Shown here in pieces: positions 63,501 through 64,000 of a DNA stretch of 64,000 nucleotides. The notes beneath the pieces were generated by a model. The model did no database searches. It was not told the origin of the DNA and saw only the letters and a list, made by a program, of their open reading frames with translations. A program made the translations under genes and the position numbers. The DNA is from Lewinellaceae bacterium SD302 (lineage in GTDB: Bacteria; Bacteroidota; Bacteroidia; Chitinophagales; Saprospiraceae), in the NCBI GenBank assembly GCA_002591745.1, contig PDLQ01000001.1, positions 1-64,000 of the forward strand, written 5' to 3'. Each line of letters opens with the position of its first letter. Position 1 is the stretch's first letter.

Positions 63501-64000
63501 ATTCCAGATCAGGCAAACGCCTCCGCCAGCGCCTTCCAGATCGAATGGAGGAGCAGCGGGTAAGCCCAGGATCGTACCTTCCGTATCGGTGATCAGCCAG
63601 GCCATGTTTGAGCCCTCTGCGTTGTCCAATGATACTTCAATAGAGTCTGGTTGTCCGTCACCGGCACAGATCGTAATCGATCCGCCGCCACCGGCCAGAC
63701 TTAAATCTCCACCTTCTACGTCGCAGTTCAGGCCCGCACAGTCTTCACCGGTTAAGCGGATTACGGTGATATAGGTAGAAAGACTGAAACAACCGTCGTC
63801 TGCAGTCAGGTCGCAAACGTTGTCGCCCACGTCAATTGATCCGGTAAAGGTCGGATCTGTAACGACATTATAGATGAAAACAGGTCCGTCGCCAGTACCT
63901 TCAAAGTTGAAAACCGGGGTAAGCTGGGTTGACAGAATCAGGCCAAACGGGGTAGTGACCACGTAATTGATCTCACCGTTGGAGTTGCCATTAATATTGG
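60573..64000 (-). CDS. Giant repeat-rich T9SS protein, start outside window
   Basis: The frame is open to the right edge, giving at least 1140 residues. From the visible N-terminal side it is a string of about 100-120-residue beta modules, each with an SDSIxVCLDPDS-type strand, an FI(I/V)T-x-DG turn, a GNCVIYFL strand and a GCFDLSNGI strand. Two alternating module types form a 234-residue super-repeat duplicated with a 702-bp spacing (for example 61702 and 62404). Next comes a lamin-tail-like domain (NIVISELTANGELELLNTGS). A T9SS type A sorting domain ends the protein (LTLFPNPVNEQLNIFV to the end). Paired cysteines in each module suggest disulfides. Likely a surface or adhesive protein; no enzyme motif. 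Confidence 0.85.
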   Translation of the reverse strand, partial: NINGNSNGEINYVVTTPFGLILSTQLTPVFNFEGTGDGPVFIYNVVTDPTFTGSIDVGDNVCDLTADDGCFSLSTYITVIRLTGEDCAGLNCDVEGGDLSLAGGGGSITICAGDGQPDSIEVSLDNAEGSNMAWLITDTEGTILGLPAAPPFDLEGAGGGVCLIWNISFEDGLTGLEIGLDADDLEGCFSLSSPIQVIRNQVDGGTLAFPGGSDSISVCLDEGGADSIFVEQIDSSALSGANFTFVITDLDGNILGLPTEPPFNLSEAGAGTCLIWNLAFEDGLEGAAVGNNASDLEGCFDLSNPLSVVREICNPCLADAGMITFADGSDSIIVCLDPDSNSVVQALQVGAPAGDSTQYIITSQDGFILGAGNQDGVFDLADAGIDNCVIYFLSADEDIQGDTVGGRIIDLTGCFDLSNGIVTTRILCEFPDCEANAGNITFADGSTEIFVCLDPDSNTIVQAFVSNGGSVMGDNFEFIITSADGTILAVDNETGMFDVGDAGEGNCVIYFLASEGEIQGDTVGGPIAGINGCFDLSNGIVTVREICNPCLADGGMITFADGSDSIIVCLDPDSNSMVQAIQTGMPAGDNTQFIITNQDGFILGAGNQDGVFDLADAGIDECVIYFLSAEGEIQGDTVGGRLIDLTGCFDLSNGIITNRILCEFPDCEANAGNITFADGSTETLVCLDPDSNTIVQAFVSNGGSVMGDNLEFIITDAEGNILAVDNETGMFDVGDAGEGNCVIYFLASEGEIQGDTVGGPIDSINGCFDLSNGIVTVREFCEEPFCPANAGMITHLDGSTELEICLDSDSTTVTVIQVQPDSVSGTTFNYVISDENLDILAVQSGNVIDFGNVGPGICFIWYMAFQDSLPLIPGQNVGNLEGCIDVSNNITVIRTEDCDDGFTGNIVISELTANGELELLNTGSETINLASLYLTTGQQQFRLNELNLSCGELQLAPGDIMVIEQIPSLDIPGGELALFSAASFSAFNMVDYLRWGNAASSYYEMAVDANCWEVNVSLDPPNPENSLQLIDQNGLMDWRTMAPTPCLPNESPSSAQDPFANTKLTLFPNPVNEQLNIFVAGASLGKVTISILDQNGRRVRAFDSELGEQLVSIPTALLARGVYSLQISSNTGVISRRFVKI

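Overview
The window reads as a chromosomal segment of a Bacteroidota bacterium, most likely a Saprospiria/Lewinellaceae-type marine organism (inference). The grounds are five large secreted proteins ending in type IX secretion (T9SS) type A sorting domains, two DUF4249 lipoproteins, an ECF sigma/FecR/STN-TonB-receptor locus, an EAD11-type N-terminal domain, and the general lack of Shine-Dalgarno sequences. I recognised no rRNA or tRNA gene. Both window edges cut genes: an IS110-family transposase on the left and a repeat-rich T9SS protein on the right.

Layout. 1-300: 5' end of an IS110-family element with a probable bridge RNA upstream of the transposase. 310-9700: exported pyrophosphatase, a secreted DUF2723-like protein, a YihY membrane protein, a thioesterase, miaA, recQ, a small secreted protein and a YfcE-type phosphoesterase. 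9.7-24.4 kb: a lipoprotein, copper ATPase, two DUF4249 lipoproteins, an alanine:Na+ symporter, the ECF sigma/anti-sigma/TonB-receptor unit, a Crp/Fnr regulator, a dynamin-like GTPase and a WbqC-like protein. 24.6-39.2 kb: an S8 protease and a beta-helix T9SS protein flank an EAD11 membrane protein, a TylF-type methyltransferase, serC and a DUF1826/COG0523 metal-homeostasis pair. 39.3-49.1 kb, all on the minus strand: haloperoxidase remnant, pyruvate carboxylase, trpG, trpE with a Trp-rich leader peptide and attenuator, a BrnT toxin with an unfamiliar partner, a prolyl oligopeptidase and an exonuclease. 49.2-60.2 kb: VOC lipoprotein, PhoX-like T9SS phosphatase, a di-haem peroxidase with an FG-GAP lipoprotein, type II NADH dehydrogenase, and DUF427-egtB-egtD (ergothioneine). 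60.5-64 kb: a giant repeat protein running off the edge.

Three repeat systems overlie the genes. (i) A dispersed motif, core TGCTACTTTG, occurs exactly 16 times plus three near matches, on both strands, about every 3.4 kb, inside and between genes. (ii) Arrays of an 8-bp-period unit (AATGANNN) fold back into long hairpins in four intergenic gaps. (iii) Clusters of short palindromes with 3-nt loops, joined by TTTTGGACG-like linkers, fill four other gaps.

The items I rate most worth pursuing are the dispersed motif, the bridge RNA candidate and the trp leader/attenuator. Functions come from motif and family recognition by eye; no database search was possible.
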